64,000 bases of DNA from an uncultured Lachnospiraceae bacterium (GTDB lineage Bacteria > Bacillota > Clostridia > Lachnospirales > Lachnospiraceae), in contig CAJTOW010000002.1 in the NCBI GenBank assembly GCA_910577655.1, forward strand, positions 22,951-86,950, given 5' to 3'. Position 1 is the stretch's first letter, and the number at the start of each line of letters is the position of its first letter. A program made the translations under genes and the position numbers. The notes under the pieces were generated by a model that was not told the origin of the DNA, made no database searches, and saw nothing but the letters and a program-made list of their open reading frames with translations. Below are positions 40,988 through 49,407 of this stretch, in pieces.

Positions 40988-42066
40988 ATTCTCGATAATA
41001 CGATCTGGGGAATGGAGCTTAAGGAAGCCTGCATACATACAGCACCGATTTTGTAAGCTTCCATGGGCATACCATATACAACACAGCTTTCCTTGTCCTG
41101 TCCGATGGTGTAGGCGCCATTTTTGCGCATACGGAGAAGTCCGGCAGCACCGTCGGCTCCCATGCCTGTCAGCAGGACTCCAATGGCTTTGTCACGGACA
41201 AGATTTGCCACAGAGTCGAAGAGGGCATCTACGGATGGTGCATGGCCGCTGACCTTTTCTCCTGGGAGACACTGGACCGCATATCCGGATCCCATACGGA
41301 CGAGACGCATCTGCAGACCTCCAGGGGCCAGAAGAGCCAGACCAGGCTGGACCTTGTCGCCATTCTTAGCCTCCCGCACTTCCATCTTGCACAGACGGTT
41401 CAGGCGCTCCGCATACATACCGGTGAAGCCGGCGGGCATATGCTGGGTGATAACGATCCCCGGCATCTTGGCAGGGAACTGGCGCATGACATCCAGAATC
41501 GCCTCCGTGCCTCCGGTAGAAGCGCCGATGGCGATGATCTTCTCGTTGATGGCAGTGGTGGATTTAGGCGGAACCAGGGTTCTGACAGGGGCTGTGCGGT
41601 TCCAGGCCTGGGACGGGGCCGGAATAGAGGAGGTGCTGATACCTCCGCCAAAGCCGGCAGAAGGAACACGGACCTGGGACTTGGAGGCGATTACCAGCTT
41701 GGTCAGCAATGTGGCAACAAACGCCTCCTTCAGGATATGATTCTCGATATCCGGCTTCCGCACAAAATCCACAGCGCCCACGGCCAGAGCGTCAAACACC
41801 TTCATATTCAGGGAAGACACCAGGATGACCGGGATAGGATATGTGGGGAGGAATTCCTTAAGGAAATCAAGACCCGACATACCAGGCATCTCAATGTCCA
41901 GAGTAACTGCATCAGGTTTCAGAAGCGGTATCTTGTTTTTGGCGTCAAAAGCATTTACCGCATATCCAATGATCTCAAAACGTGGGTCTGCATTGATATT
42001 CTGAATCAGAAAACTGCGGAAGAGAGCAGAATCGTCGATTATCATAACCCTGATTTTTTTCTGCAT
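40984..42066 (-). CDS. cheB: Receptor methylesterase CheB
   Basis: 360 residues from ATG 42066 (AGAAGGAG just before). Receiver: D11/D12 and phospho-acceptor D57 (VTLDIEMPGMSG). A flexible linker at about 128-172 is followed by the methylesterase with catalytic S183 (IGASTGG), H209 (TQHMPAGF) and D305 (LLTGMGADG). It removes methyl groups from receptors, opposing CheR, when phosphorylated by CheA. cheR is 193 bases upstream, with RNA-structure potential in between. Confidence 0.96.
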   Translation of the reverse strand: MQKKIRVMIIDDSALFRSFLIQNINADPRFEIIGYAVNAFDAKNKIPLLKPDAVTLDIEMPGMSGLDFLKEFLPTYPIPVILVSSLNMKVFDALAVGAVDFVRKPDIENHILKEAFVATLLTKLVIASKSQVRVPSAGFGGGISTSSIPAPSQAWNRTAPVRTLVPPKSTTAINEKIIAIGASTGGTEAILDVMRQFPAKMPGIVITQHMPAGFTGMYAERLNRLCKMEVREAKNGDKVQPGLALLAPGGLQMRLVRMGSGYAVQCLPGEKVSGHAPSVDALFDSVANLVRDKAIGVLLTGMGADGAAGLLRMRKNGAYTIGQDKESCVVYGMPMEAYKIGAVCMQASLSSIPQIVLSRI

Positions 42067-42259
42067 ATGACTCCTTCTTTCATAATGTTGTATACTCATG
42101 AAATTTTAAGCACCTGCTTTTGCAGCCTATATGGGGCTGCCGCAAAAAGCAGAGTTCCCACTATATAGTACGAATGACATGGCAGTTGGGACTATATGTA
42201 TTGGAACTGCTTGATTTTGCGGCACCCCCATATTTTGTCAGACAAAATTACAGAAATAT
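42067..42259 (-). other. cheR to cheB spacer with several hairpins
   Basis: 193 bases. CTGCTTTT / AAAAGCAG arms enclose AGCC / GGCT (about 42114-42152). TGCCGCAAAA at about 42138 can instead pair with TTTTGCGGCA at 42215-42224. ATTTTGTC / GACAAAAT lies near 42232-42249. No gene is visible. The competing stems could affect cheB expression. Confidence 0.45.
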
Positions 42260-43081
42260 TCAGGCCTTCTTCTGGTAAATAGCAGGTGTAATATACTGGT
42301 AAGGACAGTTGACCTTGTTCAGTCCCTCAGAATGCCCGATAAAGAGGTATCCGCCGGGAACGGTAGCATTGTAAAAACGCTGTACAAGCGCGTCCTTGGT
42401 AGGCTGGTCAAAATAGATCATCACGTTCCGGCAGAAGATCAGGTCAAAGGGTCTGCGGAACTTGATGGGATCCATCAGATTGAATGTCCGGAAGATCACG
42501 TTCTGCCGGATCGCCGGAGCCAGTGTGTAAGAACCGTTAGCCCCCCTGGTAAAGTATTTCCGTTTCCAGGCTTCAGGAAGACGGGAAAGACTGTCCTCCT
42601 GATAGCTGGGATTCTGGGCCGTGTTCAGGATCTGCTGGGAAATATCCGTGGCAAGGATCCTGGTATCCCAGGAGCCTGCCTGGGCGCCGAAGAATTCCTT
42701 TAAGTACATGGAGGTGGTGTAAGCCTCCTCGCCGGAAGAGCAGCCGGCACTCCAGATGGAAAGTATCTTGTCGGTGGCATGCTTCTTGGCCAGCATGGGA
42801 AGGACAGTATTCTGGAGAAACTCAAAATGCTCCTCCTCACGGAGAAAATAAGTATAATTGGTGGTCAGCTTGTTCAGCATGGATGTGACCATGTCCTTAT
42901 CATTACCGGAGATGATAGCATCCACATACTGGGAAAAGCTGCTATAACCATTGGCCTTCAGCGTGTTGGAGAGGCGGCTGACGATCAGCTGTTTCTTCTT
43001 GCTGAGGTCGATTCCATAATGTGTCTTAATATGGGAAGACAACCGTTCAAAATCGGCATCTGTTAAATTCATCGCTACCAT
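42260..43081 (-). CDS. cheR: Chemoreceptor methyltransferase CheR
   Basis: 273 residues from ATG 43081, with TAGGAG upstream; ATG 43072 is an alternative and the longer frame to 43174 lacks support. N-terminal helices (LTDADFERLSSHIKTHYGIDL) carry the CheR_N fold. The Rossmann domain has IWSAGCSSGEEAYTTSMYL, RILATDISQQIL and FDLIFCRNVMIYFDQ, and ends GGYLFIGHSEGL. These are AdoMet and receptor-binding motifs. It methylates receptor glutamates. The start lies within 35 bases of the cheW stop. Confidence 0.95.
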   Translation of the reverse strand: MVAMNLTDADFERLSSHIKTHYGIDLSKKKQLIVSRLSNTLKANGYSSFSQYVDAIISGNDKDMVTSMLNKLTTNYTYFLREEEHFEFLQNTVLPMLAKKHATDKILSIWSAGCSSGEEAYTTSMYLKEFFGAQAGSWDTRILATDISQQILNTAQNPSYQEDSLSRLPEAWKRKYFTRGANGSYTLAPAIRQNVIFRTFNLMDPIKFRRPFDLIFCRNVMIYFDQPTKDALVQRFYNATVPGGYLFIGHSEGLNKVNCPYQYITPAIYQKKA

Positions 43082-43115
43082 AGAATCGTTCACTCCTAAA
43101 ATAATACTGGCAAAA

Positions 43116-43595
43116 CTAGTACCGGCATTCTGCAAGTGCGTGGCAGTCAAAGGACATAAGCACACTGCCGTCACTCATAGTCACCATACCGTTCAGCAGC
43201 TTCTGCTGCCGCTTCACAGGGATCGGATGGACATCCTGCATGTCAATATCCGTTACCTGGCGGACAGAATCCACTACTATACCCAGGGGAACAGAATCTA
43301 CGTCAATGACGATAATACAGGTCTGGTCATTAAGCTCCACACCCTGTTTGCCCATACACAGGCGGACATCCACTACCGGCAGAAGCTGGCCGCGCAGATT
43401 GATGATCCCTCTGATAAAGGGAGGCAGCATAGGGATATACGTAATGGGATATCCCGTAATGGTCTCGATAATATAGTTCGTGCTCAGAAAAAGGACCAGA
43501 CCACCTGACTCAAAGGTCAGACAGCGCTCTACGGAAGAGGACTCCTCCTGAACTTCTGTTGCATCCGGATTTTCATTCATTACTTGTTCTGACAT
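43116..43595 (-). CDS. cheW: Coupling protein CheW
   Basis: 159 residues. After an acidic 20-residue start come CheW motifs: LVLFLSTNYIIETITGYPIT, PPFIRGIINLRGQLLPVVDVR (read in part), and IIVIDVDSVPLGIVVDSVRQV. It links receptors to CheA. It lies 17 bases after cheA. The C-terminus (MSFDCHALAECRY) has two Cys near the end, which is unusual but without a known meaning. Confidence 0.95.
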   Translation of the reverse strand: MSEQVMNENPDATEVQEESSSVERCLTFESGGLVLFLSTNYIIETITGYPITYIPMLPPFIRGIINLRGQLLPVVDVRLCMGKQGVELNDQTCIIVIDVDSVPLGIVVDSVRQVTDIDMQDVHPIPVKRQQKLLNGMVTMSDGSVLMSFDCHALAECRY

Positions 43596-43612
43596 GATTC
43601 ATCCCTCCATAA

Positions 43613-45724
43613 TTAAGCATTCTCAATGGCAGCAGTGTACAGGCTGATAATATCCAGGATAATGCTGATATTTCCATCGCCCAGAATCGTACACCCGGCA
43701 ATGCCGGAATTTTTAAGGTTAAAGCTGCTCAGGAACGTGGGGAGCGGCTTTACAACTACCTGCTGTTCGCCGATCAGATTGTCGACAAACAGGCAGTAGG
43801 AACGGTCGGTGGCTTCAACCCACATCAGGATGCCTTCCTCGGCGGAGGTAACTTCCGTCTCCAGATTAAAGAATTCGTGGAGGCGGATGATGGGATAGAA
43901 GCTGCCCAGGCAGTCTACCATCTCATTGCCGGATTCATCACGGATGATCTGATCCGCAGTGATCTTAAAGGACTGACGGATATTGGCAATAGGAATGGTG
44001 AAAATGGAACTGCCCACAGTCACCTTCATGCCATCCATGATGGCCATGGTCAGAGGAATCTTCAGAGTCATGGTAGTGCCGACACCCAACTCGCTGGAGA
44101 TGGTGATGGTACCGCCCACGGATTCCACATTCTTCTTAACTACATCCATGCCTACGCCACGGCCGGAGTACTCGGTTACTTCCTTATTAGTAGAGAAGCC
44201 GGGGAGCATGATCAGTCCCAGGGCTTCCTTCTGGGTATATTCACTTTCGGGCTTGGTCAGGATACCCTTCTCCCTGGCCTTGGCAAGGAGCTTGTCGGGA
44301 TCCATGCCGTAGCCGTCATCGGATACAGCGATGACGACTTCGCTACTGGTGTGGGAAGCGGACAGGATCAGCTCGCCCTGGGGATCCTTGCCTGCGGCGA
44401 TTCGCTCGGCAGCAGTGGCTTCGATGCCATGATCCATACTGTTGCGGACGATGTGCATGATCGGGTCCTGAATGCTGTCCACAATATTCTTATCGACTTC
44501 CGTGTCTTCTCCGATGATGGTCAGACGGACATCCTTGTTCAGGTTCTGTTTCATATCGCGGACAATACGGTTCATCTTCTGGAACACGCCGGAGATGGGA
44601 ACCATCCGCAGTGACATAGCCGTATCCTGAAGGTCGTCTGTAAGCTTGCGCAGCTGGCGGCCGGACTTCATGAAATTGTCGTAGCTGTCCCGTGGCAGAA
44701 GCTGCAGCTCCGGAGATGCGGTAACCATGGATTCGGTGATTACGATCTCGCCTACGATGGCCATGAGACTGTCCAGCTTGGACAGATTCACACTGATCAG
44801 GCTCTGTTTGACCGGCGCTCCGGAGGATGCCTTGGGAGCCGGCGCGCTCTTGGGTGCAGCCGGGGCAGCCTTGGGAGAAGCAGGAACAGCCGGAGCAGCT
44901 GCGGGAGCGGGCGCTGCCGGGGCCGGTTCTGGGGCCGGCTCTTCCTTGCCTGCCGCGCTCATCAGCTCATAGGAGCTGATATGGTTCTGGGATTTGATGA
45001 TATCAACGGCCTGGGAGGCAACATCCTGGGAATCAAAGGCAAAGAAGAATCCATTGTCAATAATCTCCTGGGTGGCATCCGGATTGGACTCCATGTCACT
45101 GGGATAGTAGCGGAAATCAACCCCGCATTCCTTCACGGCGTTGGCGACCATATAGGCCCGCAGATTCTCCATGCCCACGCCTTCTTCCAGAAAGAGGTGG
45201 AGAAAACATTCTGCTTTGGGATCATCGGGAAGGGAGATCCCCTTGTCGGCAGGAGCGGCGGCCGGGGCTGCCCCGGGAGCCGCGGTCCCTGCCGGTTCTT
45301 CTTCAGTGGCAGCGCCGCTGATCTTCTTTAGAAAATCATTGATATCCTTGGCAAAGTCATCAATATTCTCGATCAGAGGTTCTCCGTTCTCAACCTTGGT
45401 GATCTCCCCTCTCAGATAGTCCTCGGAGCGGAACATCAGATTGAACAGTTCTTTTTTATGACTCTGGTCCAGGGAATCGATGCCCTTGTCACGGATATAG
45501 AAGAACAAATCCTCAATATGATGGGTGATTGTAGCGAGAGTCGCATATTCCATCATGGCTGAAGAACCTTTGATGGTGTGCATGATCCGGAAAATCTCGT
45601 TGACGTCGTCAGAGGAGAAATCCCCTACCTTTTCATCGGCAACCAGCATTTCATCCAGCCGGTCCAGGAGTGAATTGGTTTCGTACAAATAAGTGTCAAG
45701 CATGCCTTCCATACCATTATCCAT
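43613..45724 (-). CDS. cheA: Chemotaxis histidine kinase CheA
   Basis: 703 residues, normal for CheA. P1: phospho-histidine H49 (MHTIKGSSAMM). P2-type domain at about 160-255. An Ala/Pro linker at 258-298. P3 dimer helices from about 300. Kinase domain with N box HIVRNSMDHGIE, G1 DDGYGMDP, F box LPGFST and G2 GRGVGMDVV. C-terminal CheW-like P5. It phosphorylates CheY, CheB and CheV. It is the first gene of a minus-strand unit with a sigma-28-like promoter at 45778-45804. No cheY is in the window. Confidence 0.97.
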   Translation of the reverse strand: MDNGMEGMLDTYLYETNSLLDRLDEMLVADEKVGDFSSDDVNEIFRIMHTIKGSSAMMEYATLATITHHIEDLFFYIRDKGIDSLDQSHKKELFNLMFRSEDYLRGEITKVENGEPLIENIDDFAKDINDFLKKISGAATEEEPAGTAAPGAAPAAAPADKGISLPDDPKAECFLHLFLEEGVGMENLRAYMVANAVKECGVDFRYYPSDMESNPDATQEIIDNGFFFAFDSQDVASQAVDIIKSQNHISSYELMSAAGKEEPAPEPAPAAPAPAAAPAVPASPKAAPAAPKSAPAPKASSGAPVKQSLISVNLSKLDSLMAIVGEIVITESMVTASPELQLLPRDSYDNFMKSGRQLRKLTDDLQDTAMSLRMVPISGVFQKMNRIVRDMKQNLNKDVRLTIIGEDTEVDKNIVDSIQDPIMHIVRNSMDHGIEATAAERIAAGKDPQGELILSASHTSSEVVIAVSDDGYGMDPDKLLAKAREKGILTKPESEYTQKEALGLIMLPGFSTNKEVTEYSGRGVGMDVVKKNVESVGGTITISSELGVGTTMTLKIPLTMAIMDGMKVTVGSSIFTIPIANIRQSFKITADQIIRDESGNEMVDCLGSFYPIIRLHEFFNLETEVTSAEEGILMWVEATDRSYCLFVDNLIGEQQVVVKPLPTFLSSFNLKNSGIAGCTILGDGNISIILDIISLYTAAIENA

Positions 45725-45777
45725 TATATTAGCACCGCCTTTTCAAAATTTTCTTTACAATACAATCCTAATTCTGT

Positions 45778-45804
45778 ACATCGACAAAAACCAAAAAAAT
45801 ATAA
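45778..45804 (-). promoter_or_regulatory. Sigma-28-like promoter of cheA operon
   Basis: Minus strand TTAT (45804-45801), exactly 15 bases, GTCGATGT (45785-45778). It diverges from the element at 45887. Confidence 0.65.
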
Positions 45805-45886
45805 GAGAAGATCATCCGATTTTGCCGCAAAAAACGGATTGTACTAAAATAAATACAAAAAACATAAAAAAATACCCTAAAAAGAC

Positions 45887-45914
45887 TTACATTTGTACCA
45901 GTGTCTGTCGATAT
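45887..45914 (+). promoter_or_regulatory. Sigma-28-like promoter of the YjfB/receptor unit
   Basis: TTAC at 45887-45890, 16 bases, GTCGATAT at 45907-45914, 80 bases before the small gene at 45995. Confidence 0.65.
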
Positions 45915-45994
45915 ACTTAAAAGGAAATGGGCTTTTTCTGCCCTGCAGCCGGAGTACTGCAAGCCAAGAATTTTTAAAGATAGGAGGAAAGGGT

Positions 45995-46177
45995 ATGGAT
46001 ATGACAATGAGCATAGCCTCTCTGGGTATGGCCATGAGTGCCTCACAGTTCATGCTGGATGCGAATTTCGCACTTATGGGCAAGACACTTGACATAGCCG
46101 AGATGCAGGGGGAGGCCATGCAGGGAATGATTGATATGGCAGTTCCCAGCTTTCACATGCTTGATGTGTACGCATGA
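45995..46177 (+). CDS. YjfB-family putative motility protein
   Basis: 60 residues from ATG 45995, with TAGGAGG nine bases upstream. A longer frame from 45893 has no ribosome site. The sequence starts MDMTMSIASLGMAMSASQFM and continues MGKTLDIAEMQGEAMQGMID, the pattern of the YjfB_motility family (short helical protein of flagellated Firmicutes, sigma-D regulated in Bacillus). It is Met-rich, with 13 Met. The function is unknown. It stands between a sigma-28-like promoter and the receptor gene. Confidence 0.82.
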   Translation: MDMTMSIASLGMAMSASQFMLDANFALMGKTLDIAEMQGEAMQGMIDMAVPSFHMLDVYA

Positions 46178-46280
46178 CTGGTAAAGGGACACGCGGTTCA
46201 GGCTGTCCGGCGCCTGCCAGCAGAGCTGCTGGCAGAGACCGGGGATGGCTATTTAAAGTAAAAGGACGAGGATAAGAGAA

Positions 46281-48116
46281 ATGAAAAACTTAAACATGAG
46301 TAAAAAGGTTGTGGTTGCGTTCAGTACCGTGATCATCTGTTTTCTGTTCACGATCATATTCTGCATTATGGGGATGAATACCATCGGCAGCAAATATGAC
46401 ACATTTTTTCACGTGAGACACGAGGCCACCCTGCGTGCGCGGAGTATGCGCGTGAACCTCCAGTCGGAAGTCAAGAGTATTGTTATGGCGGCGGTGGCCG
46501 TAGCCAACGGGGAAGATGATTCTGCCGTCAATGATCTGCTTGCCCAGTCTGATGCGGGCTATAAGGCCATTGAGTCAGAGCTTACATGGTTCCAGACAGA
46601 ATTCGACGGGGATATCTCTCTTTTGAATAATCTGTTATCCATGATGGGCAATGCTTCACCCCTGCGGACCCAGATCATTTCCCTGATCCGTGAGGGCACC
46701 CCGGATGCCCTGAAAGAGGCCCAGGAGATTATTTTGAATGAGTATAATCCTCTTGCCGATCAGGCGGCCCAGCTGATCCTCCAGTTCAACGAGGAGCAGA
46801 ATGCCATTGCTACCAGCAACTACAACAGTGCCATGAACACGCAGAGGCTCCAGATGGTTATCGCTGTGGTCATAGTGGTGTTAGCCGTGGTTATCGCGGT
46901 CTTCATGGCCCTGAGCCTGATCCATACAGTGGTTACCCCGGTTCAGGAGATCATGGGATGTATGTCCAGCATCGAAAATGGTGACCTGAATGTGGATGTC
47001 AGATACGAATCCAGAGACGAGCTGGGAGTCCTGGCCAACAGCATGCGCGCAACCGTCAAGTTCCTGGAGAGCGTTATCGGCGATCTGGATTACATCCTTA
47101 CCGGATACGGCAACGGTGATTTTACCGTTACTTCCAAAATCAGTGACAAGTATGTAGGTGATTACAAGTCCCTGCTGACCAACATTACAAAGCTGCAGCA
47201 GAGTCTGAGCGGTGTTTTCGTCCAGATCAACCAGTCTGCCGACCAGGTATCAGCAGGTTCCGACCAGGTATCTTCCGGGGCCCAGGCACTTTCCCAGGGC
47301 GCCACGGAGCAGGCTTCTTCTGTGGAAGAGCTTGCAGCCACGATTAATGAGATCTCCGGTCATATCGGTCAGAATGCAGAGAGCGCAAGGTCTGCCAGCG
47401 AGCAGTCCGGCCAGGTGAAGGAACAGGCGGACGAGAGCAGCAAGCGCATGCAGGAGATGCTGTCTGCTATGTCTGATATCAGCAATACTGCCGGTGAGAT
47501 CGGAAAGATCGTCAAGAGTATTGAGGATATCGCATTCCAGACCAATATTCTGGCATTGAATGCGGCTGTTGAAGCTGCAAGAGCCGGAGCTGCCGGTAAG
47601 GGATTCGCAGTAGTTGCAGATGAGGTGCGGAATCTGGCAGGTAAGTCTGCAGATGCTTCCAAGAATACTTCTGTTCTGGTTGAAGGTGCGATCCAGGCTG
47701 TTGAAAAAGGTAATAAGATTGCCAATGAGACCGCAGAGGCTCTGGGCCAGGTGGTGACCGGAGTTGACAGTGTGGCTATTACCATTGACAAGATCTCTTC
47801 TGCCAGCAAGGAACAAGCAGAGGCTGTGAAACAGGTGACCCAGGGTATTGACCAGATCTCCAGTGTGGTACAGACAAACTCTGCTACGGCTGAGGAGAAT
47901 GCGGCCTCCAGTGAGGAGCTGTCCGGTCAGGCCCAGATCCTTAAGAATCTGGTAGGCCAGTTCCGCCTTCCGGGCGACAGCAGCAGTATGGTGCCCAGCA
48001 GCGTGCCTTCCAGTTCCGCTTCCTCCTATGATTCAGGAAGCTCCTACAGCAGCAGCTCTTATGACTCGGGAAGTTCCTACAGCAGTTCTTCCTATATGGG
48101 CAACGACAAATATTAA
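46281..48116 (+). CDS. Methyl-accepting chemotaxis protein
   Basis: 611 residues. Membrane segments at about 9-31 and 191-216 enclose an external helical four-helix-type sensor of about 160 residues. HAMP at about 216-272. The signalling hairpin tip has IEDIAFQTNILALNAAVEAA, then AGKGFAVVADEVRNLAGKSA, diagnostic for the family. The C-terminus after RLPGDS is a Ser/Tyr repeat tail (SSYDSGSSYSSSSY, twice), not the usual CheR-binding pentapeptide. The ligand cannot be predicted. GAGGA precedes the ATG. Confidence 0.96.
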   Translation: MKNLNMSKKVVVAFSTVIICFLFTIIFCIMGMNTIGSKYDTFFHVRHEATLRARSMRVNLQSEVKSIVMAAVAVANGEDDSAVNDLLAQSDAGYKAIESELTWFQTEFDGDISLLNNLLSMMGNASPLRTQIISLIREGTPDALKEAQEIILNEYNPLADQAAQLILQFNEEQNAIATSNYNSAMNTQRLQMVIAVVIVVLAVVIAVFMALSLIHTVVTPVQEIMGCMSSIENGDLNVDVRYESRDELGVLANSMRATVKFLESVIGDLDYILTGYGNGDFTVTSKISDKYVGDYKSLLTNITKLQQSLSGVFVQINQSADQVSAGSDQVSSGAQALSQGATEQASSVEELAATINEISGHIGQNAESARSASEQSGQVKEQADESSKRMQEMLSAMSDISNTAGEIGKIVKSIEDIAFQTNILALNAAVEAARAGAAGKGFAVVADEVRNLAGKSADASKNTSVLVEGAIQAVEKGNKIANETAEALGQVVTGVDSVAITIDKISSASKEQAEAVKQVTQGIDQISSVVQTNSATAEENAASSEELSGQAQILKNLVGQFRLPGDSSSMVPSSVPSSSASSYDSGSSYSSSSYDSGSSYSSSSYMGNDKY

Positions 48117-48134
48117 ATTAAAGCAGATTCTTAG

Positions 48135-48163
48135 AAAGGGGATTGCGGAAAGCAATCCCCTTT
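48135..48163 (+). terminator. Terminator after the chemoreceptor gene
   Basis: 12-bp perfect stem AAAGGGGATTGC / GCAATCCCCTTT, five-base GGAAA loop. The T run comes only later (TATTTTT near 48175). Confidence 0.75.
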
Positions 48164-48202
48164 GAATTGCTGCATATTTTTCCAGTAAATACCTTTATAT
48201 CC

Positions 48203-48229
48203 TTATGTTTTCAAAGAAACAGCCGAAAT
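48203..48229 (+). promoter_or_regulatory. Sigma-28-like promoter of the gene at 48293
   Basis: TTAT at 48203-48206, 15 bases, GCCGAAAT at 48222-48229, 63 bases before the start. Confidence 0.62.
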
Positions 48230-48292
48230 TCCTAATAGAGATAAGAGACCAAGGATGGTGTCTTGATATGAGAAAGGAGGATTCAGATTAGT

Positions 48293-48913
48293 ATGTCTAC
48301 AATTAATTCTTTTAATGCCGGCTATTATGGGGTATCTGCCAGTTACACAGCATCCAAGACAGCAGAGACAGCTGCTGAGAAAACAACCGATGAGAAGGTG
48401 GAGAGCACCTCTTCCCAGAAGACCAGTGATGTAGATACTTTTGAGAAGACCCAGAAGCGCCTGTCTGCTGACCAGCTCAAGGCGATTCAGCAGCAGCAGA
48501 TGGATTCCATGACCAAGATGCTCAACAGCATGCTGAACACCCAGGCCAAGAAAGCAAAACTGGCTTCCAACGGAATCAGCAAGGATCTGTTCTCAGATCT
48601 TACCGTTACTCCAGAGCAGAAGCTGGCTGCACAGCAGGCGATCTCCGAGGATGGAGAATGGGGTGTGAATGCAGTGGCTACACGGATCGTGGATATGTGC
48701 GTATCCTTATCCGGCGGAGATTCTTCCAAGCTTGACGAGATGCGTGCCGCTGTTGAGAAGGGCTTCCAGCAGGCTGGTGCACAGTGGGGATCTTCCCTGC
48801 CGTCTATCTGTAATGATACCCATGATGAGATCAACAAGAGATTTGATTACTGGGAGCAGAACGGTTCTATGAACGGTTATGTATATGGAGTGACTGGTGC
48901 AGATGCCAAATAG
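48293..48913 (+). CDS. Unknown flagellar-regulon protein
   Basis: 206 residues, AAAGGAGG before ATG 48293. The first 60 residues are Ser/Thr/Lys/Glu-rich and disordered. The middle is helical and Gln/Met-rich (LSADQLKAIQQQQMDSMTKM). The C-terminal half (ISEDGEWGVNAVATRIVDMCVSLSGGDSSKLDEMR, read in part, then FQQAGAQWGSSLPSICNDTH and INKRFDYWEQNG) is compact and has a repeated style I have seen in proteins near flagellar genes of other phyla, but I cannot name the family. No signal peptide. The sigma-28-like promoter suggests it is made with the filament. Confidence 0.75.
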   Translation: MSTINSFNAGYYGVSASYTASKTAETAAEKTTDEKVESTSSQKTSDVDTFEKTQKRLSADQLKAIQQQQMDSMTKMLNSMLNTQAKKAKLASNGISKDLFSDLTVTPEQKLAAQQAISEDGEWGVNAVATRIVDMCVSLSGGDSSKLDEMRAAVEKGFQQAGAQWGSSLPSICNDTHDEINKRFDYWEQNGSMNGYVYGVTGADAK

Positions 48914-48956
48914 TCCGGGAAATATCTGGACCACTGTATGTAATAAGGCAAGAAAA

Positions 48957-48988
48957 GGGGCAGGGCCTGATGGCTTTGCTCTTTTTTC
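48957..48988 (+). terminator. Terminator after the unknown flagellar-regulon gene
   Basis: GGGGCAGGGCC / GGCTTTGCTCT with several G-U pairs, loop TGAT, then TTTTTCTT. Confidence 0.75.
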
Positions 48989-49013
48989 TTGGCATCAAAA
49001 TCGTGAAAATGAT

Positions 49014-49042
49014 TTGACAGCAGTGTGGGTGGATATTATTAT
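49014..49042 (+). promoter_or_regulatory. Housekeeping promoter of the HicB-like gene
   Basis: TTGACA at 49014-49019, 17 bases, TATTAT at 49037-49042. A near-consensus sigma-A promoter that marks the end of the flagellar regulon. Confidence 0.75.
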
Positions 49043-49080
49043 AATAAAAAAGATGAATCAATAGATAGGAGACCAGGATT

Positions 49081-49356
49081 ATGACATTCACTTACCCGGC
49101 AATATTCACGCCCCATAAAGACGGCAAAGGCTATCATGCAAAGTTCCCGGATCTGGAGTGCTGCGAGGTGGACGGAGGGGATCTGGAGGATACCATCGAC
49201 GAGGCCAAGGAGGCTGCTTATAATTGGCTGGCTCTGGAGCTGGAAGAGGGAGGAGAGTTCCCGGAGACAACTCATATCGAGGATATGGAGCTGCCCCAGG
49301 GCAGCTTTGCGAAGAATCTCATGGTGCGCATTAAGCTGCTGCCGGACAATGACTGA
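49081..49356 (+). CDS. Solitary HicB-like protein
   Basis: 91 residues. Begins TFTYPAIFTPHKDGKGYHAKFPDL, then GGDLEDTIDEAKEAAYNWLALELE, the HicB fold with its PDL and EA motifs. HicB antitoxins normally pair with HicA, a small basic RNase, but no hicA frame is seen on either side. The C-terminal DNA-binding domain usual in longer HicB proteins is also missing. Solitary HicB-like proteins are frequent in Clostridia and their role is unclear. It has its own sigma-A promoter. Confidence 0.83.
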   Translation: MTFTYPAIFTPHKDGKGYHAKFPDLECCEVDGGDLEDTIDEAKEAAYNWLALELEEGGEFPETTHIEDMELPQGSFAKNLMVRIKLLPDND

Positions 49357-49407
49357 TACCCGGTGCTTTTCGGTGGCAAGAAGATTAAGAAAAGGCGAGG
49401 AAACGGT

